A DNA stretch of 64,000 bases, taken from Mycolicibacter senuensis. GTDB lineage: Bacteria; Actinomycetota; Actinomycetes; Mycobacteriales; Mycobacteriaceae. Positions within the stretch are counted from its first letter, which is position 1. The number at the start of each line of letters is the position of its first letter. The stretch covers positions 146,089 through 210,088 of the forward strand of contig NZ_LQPS01000031.1 of NCBI RefSeq assembly GCF_002101885.1, read 5' to 3'. The notes below the pieces were generated by a model. That model searched no databases. It was not told the DNA's origin and saw nothing but the letters and a program-made list of their open reading frames with translations. Positions 19,601 to 27,606 of the stretch are shown piece by piece. The position numbers and the translations under genes are program-made.

Positions 19601-20899
19601 CCTGGTCTCCAGGCGGAGTTCGAAGACGTGCTCCGGCCGCGGCAGATTGCGGAGTGCGCGCATCCCCAGGTCGGCAAGAACCGCGTCGTCGGGCAACGAG
19701 TCGATGACCAGTTCGGCGGTCGCGCCTGAACACAGGATCTGGCCTCCCAGCGCCAGCGAGCGCAGCCGCGCGGCGCGGTTGACCGCGCGCCCGAAGTAGT
19801 CGCCGTCGCGCAGCTCCACCTCGCCGGTGTGCAGCGCGATCCTGATGCGCATGGGCTCGCACAGGGCCCACGGCTCGTGCAGGATCGCGTCTTGCAGCTC
19901 CATAGCCGCGGCTGCCGCCGCCGAGGGCCGCTCGAAGACCGAGAACGTGGCGTCGCCCTCGCCACGCGTCTTGATCAGCCGTCCGCCGCGGGCCGTGACC
20001 ACCTGCTCGACAATCTCATCGTGGCGCGCGAGCGCCACCGCCATGGCGTCGGCGTCGGCCTCCCACGCGGCCGTCGACCCCTCGATATCGGTGAGCAGAA
20101 AGGTGACGGCGCGCGTCACCGACGCAAAGCGCTGTGTCACGGGGTGGTCCAGCGAAGCGTCCTGGGCGACGATCGCGGCTCCGAGCCGACGAAGCTCTGG
20201 CCCAGGATCGACGCCGAGCTCGTCGGCCAGCAGCGACCGGGCCCGTTGATAGGCGCCCAGTGCCTCGCCCTGCCGGCCGGCGCGGTACAGGGCAAGCATG
20301 AGCTGGGACCATCGCCGCTCCCGCAGCGGTGCGTCGGCAACCGCAGCCTCGAGTTCGCCAATGATCTCTGCGGCTCGGCCGGTGGCGAGCAGCGCGTCGG
20401 CCCGGTCCTCGACCAGGGCGGCATGGCCCTCGATCCAGCGTGTCATCTCCGATATTCCCCGGCGGGAATCGGGCAGTTCCGGAGTTCCGCGCCACAGGCC
20501 CAGCGCCTCGTCGAAGCGGACGACCGCCTGGGTGGTGTCGCCGGTGGCCGCGGCCTCCCGGCCGGTCTTGGCGGCCACGACGTAACGTGGGGCATCAACC
20601 TCGGTCGTGCGCAGAATCCAGCCCGTTCCTTCCGTGAGAACGAAGCCGTCGCCCAGCGCCCGGCGCAGTGCGGAGATGTGAGTCTGCAGCGCCTTGGCGG
20701 CGGTACGCGGCGGATCGTCCCCCCACAGGAGATCGATCAGTGTGTCGGCCGCCACGGCAGAACCGCCGTGCAGCCCGAGCATCGTGAGGATCGCACGGGG
20801 TTTGGCGCCCGGGATTATGACCGAGGCGCCGTCCCGCCGGGCCTGGAGAGGTCCCAAAACCCCCAGCTCCACGGCTTGAATGGTAGTCACGTTGGTCAT
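13712..20899 (-). CDS. Giant SARP-type regulator: wHTH-BTAD, class III cyclase, AAA-type ATPase, helical repeats, NTF2-like tandem modules (frameshifted at 3' end)
   Basis: A 2395-codon frame. Residues 8-100 form an OmpR/SARP winged helix and 101-247 a BTAD domain, together a DNA-binding activator. Residues 264-430 are a class III nucleotide cyclase with metal Asp271 and Asp316, Lys310, and transition-state Asn374 and Arg378, all apparently intact. Residues about 456-800 are an AfsR/MalT-like ATPase with Walker A GEPGVGKT (488-495). Helical TPR-like repeats run to about 1270. NTF2/SnoaL-like modules follow to the end. Near 13788-13790 one base is missing: GEAAAHG should run into TWSLVAGAY, which lies in the next frame and continues in 12591-13715. 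The last 25 or so residues of this frame are therefore out of register. The intact product would be near 2770 aa. It combines ligand sensing, cyclic-nucleotide synthesis and transcription control in one chain. Confidence 0.85.
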   Translation of the reverse strand: MTNVTTIQAVELGVLGPLQARRDGASVIIPGAKPRAILTMLGLHGGSAVAADTLIDLLWGDDPPRTAAKALQTHISALRRALGDGFVLTEGTGWILRTTEVDAPRYVVAAKTGREAAATGDTTQAVVRFDEALGLWRGTPELPDSRRGISEMTRWIEGHAALVEDRADALLATGRAAEIIGELEAAVADAPLRERRWSQLMLALYRAGRQGEALGAYQRARSLLADELGVDPGPELRRLGAAIVAQDASLDHPVTQRFASVTRAVTFLLTDIEGSTAAWEADADAMAVALARHDEIVEQVVTARGGRLIKTRGEGDATFSVFERPSAAAAAAMELQDAILHEPWALCEPMRIRIALHTGEVELRDGDYFGRAVNRAARLRSLALGGQILCSGATAELVIDSLPDDAVLADLGMRALRNLPRPEHVFELRLETRQRLEATGDEPLERPDLPAVLIGAGRFVGRGPELERLASAWQTTLAGGIHAMLIAGEPGVGKTRLAGEWSRLTYDQGAVVLYGRSDEDLGAPYQPFAESLRSLVPCIGTKPLRGLRGVEALLPLVPGLTDVLPDLCAPARADPDTERYALFDAVVALLELASASAPVVLVLDDLHWAAKPTLLLLRHLLRFGDHTRVQIVGTYRSTDLDRSHPLAAMLADLHRDGTADRLALSGLDENDVTTYVAEAGYDDEDLARALVSVTGGNPFFLIEALRHVDESGGAWDPSTLPQGVREAVSRRLSRLPAETNKALAAAAVVGSRFAVDLVEQVVEQDLVDAFDEACKAGILIEEPGGRYRFNHAIVRQALLAELASVRRMRLHQRIATTLEAAPGADDELLAELAYHYFECAWAGNAAKAVEYCRRAADQAMSRLAYEGAADLYDQALHALEEIDDLLPDRADQTADLLVARCEALLAAGDVASAAGAVSQLQAATVDSARLAAWATCFDGQLSMLTHPERLDEIEAALSAAADELAGFGDAAGEATAHTVRSGCLARLGRIGDCEIALDNALSAARRAREHRRVNAVLAGAPLAALWGPNPVPRAGGRCLDVVRLLRITTDSPAVEATSTRCQAVLEAFRGRAAAARRMIDAARRTVTELGLRHARLELEQFAGIVELVADDPAAAEPPLRQAYSGFRRMGLEADTAETAALLGRTCLALDRDAEADELCTESERLAGHALKASIAWRTLRALLLARRGDHDAARQMAEAAVGLAERTDALVDHGDTCLALATVSGAAGDPVGARAAAGRAVELYERKGAAALADKARLVLGERVPPPAAVTLDAANVEPDTAAVRVGERVATAVNRGAWDEFEQLFAPDALFESRRKIVGFNPADLPSDWIHQNRLNLEMGEVRLDYAVIAVRGEHLALVRLTTGTADVNPGAPQDELLSLYGIDDQGRIALQVWFDLEDMAAAIAELDALRAQFEEARAPVRHPKNQATRLIERFYPNYAARDWDAIAQAAADNYVIDDRRRTVNTGIRHGRDAGIAELQATAEDGFAMILLGAVATRAERLALTRVRAAGPDPEAVQNDVLNVIEIDSDGKVVAAVVFDLDDFDAAIVELDARYLAGEAAACADTWSAITAAFIAMNRRQLPPTVPGFTDVDYRGLATVGAGDLMAYLRVALDDTVQNIIYVEAVHRLTDRGAVITHVAKGTSQDGLDVEWRIVDTLTVEGDLISHCEMFDEADLDSALARFEQLIRPAPQLENAATRAIERFLMRLPAADWDGIAEMYADDISAEDRRRVVAAEVIHGREANIANWQALAGLGIDALTSTTIATRGECMALTRVHSPATQIDVLNLLEVDASGRFAAVIVFDPDDFDAAIEDLDARYLAGEAAGHSATWSLIARAYSGLNRGELPATTRGWTNVDHRRTTAFAEGQANAYFHASWDLAAELNVYIEAVHRLSDLGAVFTHVGKGTSRDGFEADWRAVDLITVEGDLISRGEVFDESDLDAALARFDELQPRRARRLDNAASLVSQRFLAQFAVNNWDAMAEQLADDYYHNDHRRVVNAGIRHGRDAALANMRAVADLGVADLKVSDIATRGKYLVLTRSIFSFRDQDPEAFLAEQLDVGEIDSEGRIVANVSFDPDDIDAAIAELEARYRAGEAADHARVWSVIIDVYAMLNRHEMPAVDWINVDHRRGMPFASGDLDAALRSCWDFTPEFRVQVEAVHRLSDFGAVITHYSHGRSPEGLEAEWRMIQLLTVDGDRITRCELFDEEDLDTALARFDELSQSRPALENAATRTCARAADAYNRRDGKALFALASADSRFDDRRKGLRDTHEGAGVQKVVDSTIETTPSSWRMEIVPIAVRGTRLALTRRSYRDIDDPDQPITVDTLSVIEVGADGLMDYSVTFDPDDFDAAFAELDTRYLAGEAAAHGTPGRSSPAPMPRSTGARSPRPHRAG

Positions 20900-20922
20900 C
20901 GTCGGAGAGCGGATTCAACGTG

Positions 20923-20940
20923 CGGTAAAGATCCGGTAAA
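20923..20940 (-). promoter_or_regulatory. Heptamer direct repeats with 11-bp period (candidate SARP binding site)
   Basis: CGGTAAA occurs at 20923-20929 and 20934-20940, start to start 11 bases, one helical turn; on the minus strand the pair reads CTTTACCG twice. A third copy sits at 20974-20980. SARP-family regulators bind direct heptamers with 11-bp periodicity near -35 regions. The pair lies 24 bases upstream of the SARP gene start and 51-68 bases upstream of the htpG start. Binding is inferred only. Confidence 0.5.
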
Positions 20941-20976
20941 GGTCTGGCCCCCGACCGGCCCGACGACACAGGTCGG

Positions 20977-20982
20977 TAAATT
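20977..20982 (+). promoter_or_regulatory. Candidate -10 box (TAAATT) for leaderless htpG transcript
   Basis: TAAATT fits the mycobacterial TANNNT -10 consensus and ends eight bases before the htpG ATG at 20991. The bases before the ATG (GGCTCCT) contain no purine-rich ribosome site. Together these suggest transcription starting at or next to the start codon. No convincing -35 is visible. The third CGGTAAA copy overlaps this box. Confidence 0.4.
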
Positions 20983-20990
20983 TGGCTCCT

Positions 20991-22931
20991 ATGAGCGAGC
21001 GTGTGGAACAGCTGGAATTTCAGGCCGAGGCCCGTCAACTGCTGGATCTGATGGTCCACTCGGTGTACTCGAACAAGGATGCGTTCCTGCGGGAGCTCAT
21101 CTCCAATGCCTCCGATGCGCTCGACAAGCTGCGACTCGAGGCGTTCCGCGACAAAGAGCTCGAGGTCGACACCTCCGACCTGCACATCGAGATCGAGGTG
21201 GACAAGGCGGCCCGCACCCTGACCGTCCGCGACAACGGGATCGGCATGTCGCGCGATGAGGTGGTGGACCTGATCGGCACGCTGGCCAAATCTGGCACCG
21301 CGGAGCTGCGCCAGCAACTGCGCGACGCGCAGAACGCTCAGAACGAAGCGGCATCCGAAGAGCTGATCGGCCAGTTCGGCATCGGCTTCTACTCGGTGTT
21401 CATGGTCGCCGACCGAGTCGAGTTGGTCACCCACAAGGCCGGCCGGAGCGAGGCCGTCCGGTGGGAATCCAGCGGTGACGGCACCTACACCATCGAAGCT
21501 GTCGGAGCCGCACCGCAGGGAACGGCGATCACCTTGCACCTCAAACCCGAGGACGCCGAGGACGAGCTGCACGACTACACCGCGGAGCAGACGATCCGGG
21601 GACTGGTCAAGAAGTACTCCGACTTCATCGCCTGGCCGATCCGGATGCAGGTCGAGCGCCGGACCCCGCCGGCCGAAGAGGGTGGCGAAGAGACGGTCAC
21701 CGTCGAGACCGTCACGCTGAACTCGATGCAGGCGCTGTGGGCGCGGCCCAAAGACGAAGTGTCCGAACAGGAGTACAGCGAATTCTATAAGCACATCGCG
21801 CACGCCTGGGACGACCCGCTCGAGGTCATCGCGATGAAGGCCGAGGGCACGTTCGAATACCAGGCGCTGCTGTTCATCCCGTCGCACGCTCCGTTCGATC
21901 TGTTCAACCGGGACGCCCAGGTCGGTGTGCAGCTCTACGTCAAACGAGTCTTCATCATGGGCGACTGCGACCAGCTGATGCCCGAGTACCTGCGGTTCGT
22001 CAAAGGTGTGGTCGACGCGGCGGACATGTCGCTGAACGTCTCGCGCGAGATCCTGCAACAGGACCGGCAGATCAATGCCATTCGCCGGCGGCTGACCAAG
22101 AAGGTGCTGTCCACCATCAAGGAGTTGCAGTTGCAGCGGCCCGAGGATTACCGCACGTTCTGGACCGAATTCGGCCGGGTCGTCAAGGAGGGACTGCTCT
22201 CCGACTTCGACAACCAGGAGACCCTGCTTGCGATCAGCTCGTTCGCCTCGACCCACAGCGACTCCGAGCCGACCACCCTGGCCGAGTACGTCGGACGTAT
22301 GAAGGACGGCCAGGAGCAGATCTTCTACGCCACCGGCGAGTCTGGTCAGCAGTTGCTGAAATCGCCGCACCTGGAGGCGTTCAAGGCCAAGGGGTATGAG
22401 GTGCTGCTGCTCACCGACCCGGTCGACGAGGTGTGGGTGAACGCCGTCGCCGAGTTCGACGGGAAGCCGTTGCAGTCGACGGCCAAAGGCGAGGTGGATC
22501 TGGACTCCGAGGAGGACAAGACCGCGCACGAGGAACAGCGCAAGGAGCAGGAGAAGGAGTTCGCCGACCTGACCGGCTGGCTGCAGCAGACCCTGACCGA
22601 CCACGTCAAAGAGGTGCGGCTGTCCACCCGGCTCACCGAGTCACCGGCCTGCTTGATCACCGACACCTTCGAGATCACCCCGGCGTTGGCGCGTATCTAC
22701 CGCGCCAACGGGCAGGAGGTGCCGGTCGGTAAGCGGATCTTGGAACTCAACCCGGCCCATCCGCTGGTCACCGGGCTGCGCCAGGCGCACGGCGAGCGTG
22801 GCGAGGACGCCGAGTTGGCCGACACCGCGGAGTTGCTCTACGGGACGGCGCTGTTGGCCGAGGGCGGGGCGCTGGAGGACCCGGCGCGGTTCGCCGAGCT
22901 GCTCGCGCAACGGTTGGCCCGCACTATCTGA
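20991..22931 (+). CDS. htpG: Molecular chaperone HtpG (bacterial Hsp90)
   Basis: A 646-aa Hsp90 homologue, matching Rv2299c in length (647 aa). The N-terminal Bergerat ATPase motifs are present: LISNASDALDKLR, DNGIGMSRDEV and GQFGIGFYSVFM. The middle domain with the catalytic-loop arginine region (LNVSREILQQ) and the C-terminal dimerisation domain are complete. It is a cytosolic ATP-dependent chaperone for late folding of client proteins. I chose ATG 20991; a TTG three codons earlier is less likely. It is divergent from the giant SARP regulator, with 91 bases between the two starts. Confidence 0.97.
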   Translation: MSERVEQLEFQAEARQLLDLMVHSVYSNKDAFLRELISNASDALDKLRLEAFRDKELEVDTSDLHIEIEVDKAARTLTVRDNGIGMSRDEVVDLIGTLAKSGTAELRQQLRDAQNAQNEAASEELIGQFGIGFYSVFMVADRVELVTHKAGRSEAVRWESSGDGTYTIEAVGAAPQGTAITLHLKPEDAEDELHDYTAEQTIRGLVKKYSDFIAWPIRMQVERRTPPAEEGGEETVTVETVTLNSMQALWARPKDEVSEQEYSEFYKHIAHAWDDPLEVIAMKAEGTFEYQALLFIPSHAPFDLFNRDAQVGVQLYVKRVFIMGDCDQLMPEYLRFVKGVVDAADMSLNVSREILQQDRQINAIRRRLTKKVLSTIKELQLQRPEDYRTFWTEFGRVVKEGLLSDFDNQETLLAISSFASTHSDSEPTTLAEYVGRMKDGQEQIFYATGESGQQLLKSPHLEAFKAKGYEVLLLTDPVDEVWVNAVAEFDGKPLQSTAKGEVDLDSEEDKTAHEEQRKEQEKEFADLTGWLQQTLTDHVKEVRLSTRLTESPACLITDTFEITPALARIYRANGQEVPVGKRILELNPAHPLVTGLRQAHGERGEDAELADTAELLYGTALLAEGGALEDPARFAELLAQRLARTI

Positions 22932-23254
22932 CCTCGGCCGGTTCGGCCATCGGCACCGCCCGGTTCTGCGCCGTTTCACGCCTGGTCGGGCAACGTTCGT
23001 ACACGTCGTTCCCCCCCGGGATTGGGTGTCAGATCGGATGGCGGAGGGCCGTTTCACGACTGAGACTGGCCGGTGGCAGGTGTTTTCCCGCACCGGGGCC
23101 TCGGGACGGGAACTCGAATGCTCGGTGGTATCGCCGCCACACGACCCGGTCGGGTCGAGCAGGCGTTGGTCGACCGACTCCGCGGGCTCCAGACGCGGGG
23201 TGAGTCCGGCACCGCTCGTCGCCGATAGAACGGCAACCAGAGGGGGTAGGCAAG
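22932..23254. other. Intergenic region between htpG and first PPE gene
   Basis: About 320 bases with no frame that looks like protein in any phase. It must carry the promoter of the PPE pair. A purine-rich AGAGGGGG lies about 10 bases before the GTG at 23255 and is the probable ribosome site. No hairpin with a T-run and no convincing -35/-10 pair was seen. Confidence 0.5.
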
Positions 23255-24472
23255 GTGTTGGATTTCGGAACGTCCCCACCCGAGATCACCTCGGCGAAGA
23301 TGTATACCGGCCCCGGTTCTGGGCCGTTGCTGGCCGCTGCGGCTGCTTATGATTCCCTTGCTGCGCAACTGAATTCATTTTCCACCGGCTATTTCTCGGT
23401 GATCGCGGACCTGCAGGGCGAGAGTTGGACAGGCCGGGCGTCCGCGGCGATGGCGGCCGCGGCGTCACGGTATGCCCAGTGGGCGGCGGTAACGGCGGGC
23501 CAGGTCGAACGCGCTGCCGGCCAGGCGCGCGCCGCGGCGGCCGCCTACGAGAGCGCACGTGCCGCGATCGTGCCCCCGGTGGTGGTGACGGCCAACCGCG
23601 CGCGGCTGGCGAGCCTGGCCGCGACCAACGTCCTCGGGCAGAACACCCCGGCGATCGCGGCCACCGAGTTCGAGTACGCCGAGATGTGGGCGCAAGACAC
23701 CCTCGGGATGTATGGCTACGCGACCTCGGCGGCGACGGCGACGCAGCTGTCGCCGTTTCAACAGCCGCCGACGACGACCACCGGTGGCGCCGGACAGGCC
23801 GCCGCGGTAGCCGGTTCGGTGGGTGCCGCGGGTGCCTCGCACTCGCAGACCATGCTGTCGCAACTGCTTGCGGAGTTGCCGCAGCAGCTTGGCGGGCTGT
23901 CGACCGGGGCGGCCGCAGCACTGCCCGCGCAGGCGGACCCGTTGTTGCCGCTGGCCGGGATCGAGGCGGTGAACATCTTGCTGGGGCCCACCTCGTTCGG
24001 ATTGCAGACTGCGCGTACGGTCTCGGCGGTCGGGTCCTTCGCGTTGGCCGGGAATGCCTATCAGCTCACCCACGGCAACCTCGGGGTGGGCGCGGCCGGG
24101 GCGGCAGCACCGGTACTGGCGAAGGAAGCGGTACCGGCGCCCGAGCCGGCTGCTGCGGGCGGTCGCCAGGCGGTGCTCGCACACCTGGGTGGCGATGCGC
24201 CGCCGGTGGGGCAACTGTCGGTGCCGCCCGCATGGGCCGATGCCACCCCGGCGGCGGCGGCCAGCGTAGACCCGGTGTGGCTGGCGGATACCGACCTTGC
24301 CGATGTGGCACCCGATGGTGCGGTGGCCGATGCGCCCGGCGCCGCTCCGGCGATGGGCATGGGACCGATGGCGGCAATGATGGGCGCTGCGGCGGGACGC
24401 CAGTCGGTCGCCGGTGCGTTGCGCATCGCACCCGATCGCTTCAAGATGCCTCGTCCGTCCTTCGGCGGATAG
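23255..24472 (+). CDS. PPE family protein, SVP subgroup
   Basis: A 405-aa PPE protein. The N-terminal domain starts [20 protein letters not shown] with the Pro-Pro-Glu at residues 8-10, and has the WxG turn ([10 protein letters not shown]) and YxxxMWA region (YAEMWAQD). The C-terminal part carries the GxxSVPxxW hallmark as GQLSVPPAW, placing it in the PPE-SVP subgroup. PPE proteins are exported by type VII (ESX) systems and act at the cell surface. No PE or Esx gene is beside it, so its PE partner must be encoded elsewhere. GTG start; the second PPE gene follows 25 bases downstream. Confidence 0.93.
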   Translation: MLDFGTSPPEITSAKMYTGPGSGPLLAAAAAYDSLAAQLNSFSTGYFSVIADLQGESWTGRASAAMAAAASRYAQWAAVTAGQVERAAGQARAAAAAYESARAAIVPPVVVTANRARLASLAATNVLGQNTPAIAATEFEYAEMWAQDTLGMYGYATSAATATQLSPFQQPPTTTTGGAGQAAAVAGSVGAAGASHSQTMLSQLLAELPQQLGGLSTGAAAALPAQADPLLPLAGIEAVNILLGPTSFGLQTARTVSAVGSFALAGNAYQLTHGNLGVGAAGAAAPVLAKEAVPAPEPAAAGGRQAVLAHLGGDAPPVGQLSVPPAWADATPAAAASVDPVWLADTDLADVAPDGAVADAPGAAPAMGMGPMAAMMGAAAGRQSVAGALRIAPDRFKMPRPSFGG

Positions 24473-24497
24473 CCGATGCGCTCGGACGGGCCGTTCG

Positions 24498-25709
24498 ATG
24501 TTTGACTTCGGCGCCCTGCCACCGGAGATCAATTCGACCAGAATGTATTCCGGTCCGGGGTCGGGGCCGCTGCTGGCGGCCGCAGCGGCCTGGGATGGCA
24601 TCGCCGCGCAATTGGAGTCGGTGGCAAGCGGTTACGCCGCAACGGTCTCGACGCTGCACGGGCAGGCCTGGTCGGGCCCCGCCTCGGATGCGATGGCGGC
24701 GGCCGCCACCCGATACATGGCGTGGGCGACGGCGACCGCGGGCCAGGCCGAGCAGACCGCAGCGCAGATCCGGGCGGTGGCGGCCGGTTACGAGGCGGCG
24801 TTCACCGCGACCGTGCCACCGGCGGTGGTGGCGGCCAACCGTGCCCAGCTGGCGACGCTGGTGGCCACGAATTTCTTCGGTCAGAACACTTTGGCGATCG
24901 CGGCCACCGAGGCCGTCTACGCCGAGATGTGGGCGCAGGACGCTGCCGCGATGTATGGCTACGCCGCCGCCTCGGCGCAGGCCGGCACGCTGACGCGGTT
25001 TCAGCAGCCGCCGCAGACCAGCGACCCGGGCGGGCAGTCTGCCCAGCATGCCGCGGCAGCGCGCGCTGTCGCCGATGTTGTCACCCAGGATGCGAAACTG
25101 CTTGCCTCCGAGTTGGTTTCGGGCAGCAACCACCAGTCACAGCTTCTCGCCGCAGTATCGGCGCCGGCACCGCCGGTGAGTGCGGCTCAGGCGGCCCCAC
25201 CGGCGTCGGTGCCGATAATCGCCCAGGTCGCTGCTTTCGGTCCCTCGCTGGGGGTGCTGGGCGTAGCTCAACAGGTGGTGTTCACGACCGGGTCGCAGGG
25301 CATCTTCGGGATGGCGATCCTGAACGCACAAGACCAAGCGGCCGGCGCGGCCGCGCCACCCGACTCGGTCTTCGTCGACGATGCGCTCCGAAGTGCCCCC
25401 ACAGCTGCCCCGGCGGCGGTGCTGGCGGGCGCGGGCAAGGCGGCGCCGGTGGGACGGTTGTCGGTGCCGCAGAACTGGTTGACGCTGACGCAGGCGGCGA
25501 CCACCACCGATGCGGCAGCGCGGTCACCGCGCCCGGTGACAGCTGCGATAGCCGCAGAGCCGGCCAACGGGTCGCGGCCCCTCGCGGGCCACCCCCCGAT
25601 GGGGGTGCTGGGGCCGATGGACCGTGGTGCGTCGCACACCCGCGGGACCGCGGTGTTTCGCATGCGGGACCGTCGTTTCTGGATGCCGCGGCCACCTGCG
25701 GCGGGGTAA
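24498..25709 (+). CDS. PPE family protein, SVP subgroup (tandem paralogue)
   Basis: A 403-aa paralogue of the preceding gene, starting at ATG 24498 ([12 protein letters not shown]). PPE motif, WSG turn ([10 protein letters not shown]), AEMWAQD and the SVP motif (GRLSVPQNW) are all present. N-terminal halves of the pair are closely similar and C-termini diverge outside the SVP region, as after local duplication. The 25-base gap suggests one transcript. Likely ESX-dependent surface protein; the substrate or host role cannot be told. Confidence 0.93.
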   Translation: MFDFGALPPEINSTRMYSGPGSGPLLAAAAAWDGIAAQLESVASGYAATVSTLHGQAWSGPASDAMAAAATRYMAWATATAGQAEQTAAQIRAVAAGYEAAFTATVPPAVVAANRAQLATLVATNFFGQNTLAIAATEAVYAEMWAQDAAAMYGYAAASAQAGTLTRFQQPPQTSDPGGQSAQHAAAARAVADVVTQDAKLLASELVSGSNHQSQLLAAVSAPAPPVSAAQAAPPASVPIIAQVAAFGPSLGVLGVAQQVVFTTGSQGIFGMAILNAQDQAAGAAAPPDSVFVDDALRSAPTAAPAAVLAGAGKAAPVGRLSVPQNWLTLTQAATTTDAAARSPRPVTAAIAAEPANGSRPLAGHPPMGVLGPMDRGASHTRGTAVFRMRDRRFWMPRPPAAG

Positions 25710-25742
25710 GCACGGGGGTAGCGCCGCTGTCGTGCGTCCGGC

Positions 25743-26747
25743 TCAGGGCACCAGCACCACCTTGCCGACGTTCTCCCGCGCAGCCAGGATGCGGTGGGCC
25801 TCCGGGGCGTTGGCAAACGGCACCGCGGCATGCACGATGGGCGCCGCGGTGCCGTCGGCCAGCGCCTGCGACAGCGGTGCGATCCAGGGTTCGAGCGTGC
25901 CGCGGTCGTCCCACAACCGCAACATGTTCAGGCCGATCACCGTCTTGGATTGCTCCATCTGCGTGAGCAGGCTGAAACCGCGCAGCATCGCCAGCGCCTG
26001 CGGGGCCGCCCGGCGCAGCGATCGCTTCTCGCCCTGCTGCAGCGATGAAAGCCCATAGGCGACAAGCCGTCCGCCGGGACGCAACAAGGCCATCGACCGC
26101 CGCAGCGAGGTGCCGCCGAGCCCGTCGAGCACGATGTCGTAGGGCGGCAGTCCTTTCCACCAGCCGGTGCGTCGGTAGTCGATGGCCCGGTCGATGCCCA
26201 GCGCTTCGAGCTGACCATGCTTGCCCGGTGACGAGGTCCCGTCCACGACGGCGCCGGCGGCCTTGGCCAGCTGGATCGCCGCGATACCGACGCCGCCGGC
26301 GGCCGCATGCACCAGGACGCGTTCGCCGGACCGCAGCGAGCCGTAGCCGTGCAGCGCCGCCCACGCCGTCGCATAGTTCACCGGTATCGCGGCGCCCTGT
26401 TCGAAGCTCATCGACGGTGGCAGCGGCACGGTGTCGGCGGCCTCGGCGTTGACGAACTCGGCGTAACCGCCGAATCGGGTGCCGGCCAGCACCCGCTCGC
26501 CGACACGGGCGGGGTCCACCCCGTCACCGACCGCTTCGACGGTGCCCGCCACCTCGTAACCGACCACGCTGGGCACCTTCGGCGCATCCGGGTACAGCCC
26601 GACCCGGGCGAGGTGGTCGGCGAAGTTCACGCCCGCCGCGCGCACCGCGATCCGGACCTGGCCGCTCGACGGCGGTGGCGGATCGGGGCGATCCTGCACC
26701 TCGAGCACCGAGGGAGGTCCGTGTTTGGTGATGACGACGACGCGCAT
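25743..26747 (-). CDS. Zinc-independent quinone oxidoreductase-like MDR protein (VAT-1-like)
   Basis: A 334-aa medium-chain reductase. The N-terminal GroES-like fold ([29 protein letters not shown]) leads to the NADPH-binding Rossmann motif [16 protein letters not shown]. The structural zinc cysteines of alcohol dehydrogenases are absent, which fits quinone oxidoreductases. The [19 protein letters not shown] segment and long C-terminus resemble VAT-1-like members. It would reduce quinones or enones with NADPH. It is convergent with the PPE pair and divergent from the AhpD-like gene 39 bases away. Confidence 0.85.
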   Translation of the reverse strand: MRVVVITKHGPPSVLEVQDRPDPPPPSSGQVRIAVRAAGVNFADHLARVGLYPDAPKVPSVVGYEVAGTVEAVGDGVDPARVGERVLAGTRFGGYAEFVNAEAADTVPLPPSMSFEQGAAIPVNYATAWAALHGYGSLRSGERVLVHAAAGGVGIAAIQLAKAAGAVVDGTSSPGKHGQLEALGIDRAIDYRRTGWWKGLPPYDIVLDGLGGTSLRRSMALLRPGGRLVAYGLSSLQQGEKRSLRRAAPQALAMLRGFSLLTQMEQSKTVIGLNMLRLWDDRGTLEPWIAPLSQALADGTAAPIVHAAVPFANAPEAHRILAARENVGKVVLVP

Positions 26748-26786
26748 GGGTTTCAGCCTATTGCGGTTCGGTCCATAATCCTTGGC

Positions 26787-27605
26787 ATGGACATTCTCGA
26801 TGAGCTGAACCGGTTGGTGGCGGTGTCGGGCGGTGCCGTCGGCGCGGTGGTCCGCGGGGTATGCGCCCGGACGCTCGGCCTGCCGCCGCTGCCGGCGGAG
26901 GGGGTCGGTGATCAGGCCGGCGCCGATCCGGCGGTGGCCGAGTTCGCCGAACAGTTCAGCGTCGACGTTTCGGTGATCACCGAAGACCAGCGCGACCGGC
27001 TACGGGATGCCCTGGGGGACACGGCCTTCGACGCTGTCGTGCAGGTGTACATCGCCGACTTCGTACCGCGCGTGCGTGCCGGGCTGGAAGCGGTGGGTGT
27101 TCCGGTGTCGTGGCCGGGCAAGATCGCGTGGGACCACTCCAGCCACCCGGGCGACGCGTTGTTCAACCGGTTCATGCCCGCCGTGGCGCGGCTGCGGTCG
27201 TTGGACGCGGTGACCTCCGAGGTGGTCCGGCTGCGCGGTGCGGCCCAGCACAACTGCCGGTTGTGCAAGTCGCTGCGGGAGACGACCGCCTTGGATGCCG
27301 GCGGATCCGAGACGCTCTACGACGAGATCGAACGCTTCGAGTCCTCCCGGATGCTGAGCGAGTCGCAGAAGGCGGCGCTGCGCTACGTCGACGCGCTGAT
27401 CTGGACGCCGGCGCGCATCGATGCCGACGTCGCCGCCGGGGTGCGCCGGCACTTCACCGACGACCAGAGCATCGAGCTGACGCTGGATGTGATGCGTAAC
27501 GCCGGCAACAAGATCGCGGTCTCGCTGGGCGCCGACGCGCCGCGGGTGGCCGAGGGAACCGAGCCCTACCTGCTCAATGCGGACGGCCAGACCGTCTTCA
27601 GCTGA
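26787..27605 (+). CDS. AhpD-like carboxymuconolactone decarboxylase-family protein
   Basis: A 272-aa all-helical protein. The CxxC redox motif [10 protein letters not shown] sits in the setting typical of AhpD-like peroxidase/CMD proteins, suggesting a thiol-dependent peroxide or disulfide-reducing role. It resembles the longer two-lobed members such as Rv2159c rather than the 177-aa AhpD. I chose ATG 26787, since the frame upstream is antisense to the oxidoreductase. No ahpC gene is adjacent, so the partner is unknown. Confidence 0.72.
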   Translation: MDILDELNRLVAVSGGAVGAVVRGVCARTLGLPPLPAEGVGDQAGADPAVAEFAEQFSVDVSVITEDQRDRLRDALGDTAFDAVVQVYIADFVPRVRAGLEAVGVPVSWPGKIAWDHSSHPGDALFNRFMPAVARLRSLDAVTSEVVRLRGAAQHNCRLCKSLRETTALDAGGSETLYDEIERFESSRMLSESQKAALRYVDALIWTPARIDADVAAGVRRHFTDDQSIELTLDVMRNAGNKIAVSLGADAPRVAEGTEPYLLNADGQTVFS

Positions 27606-27606
27606 C

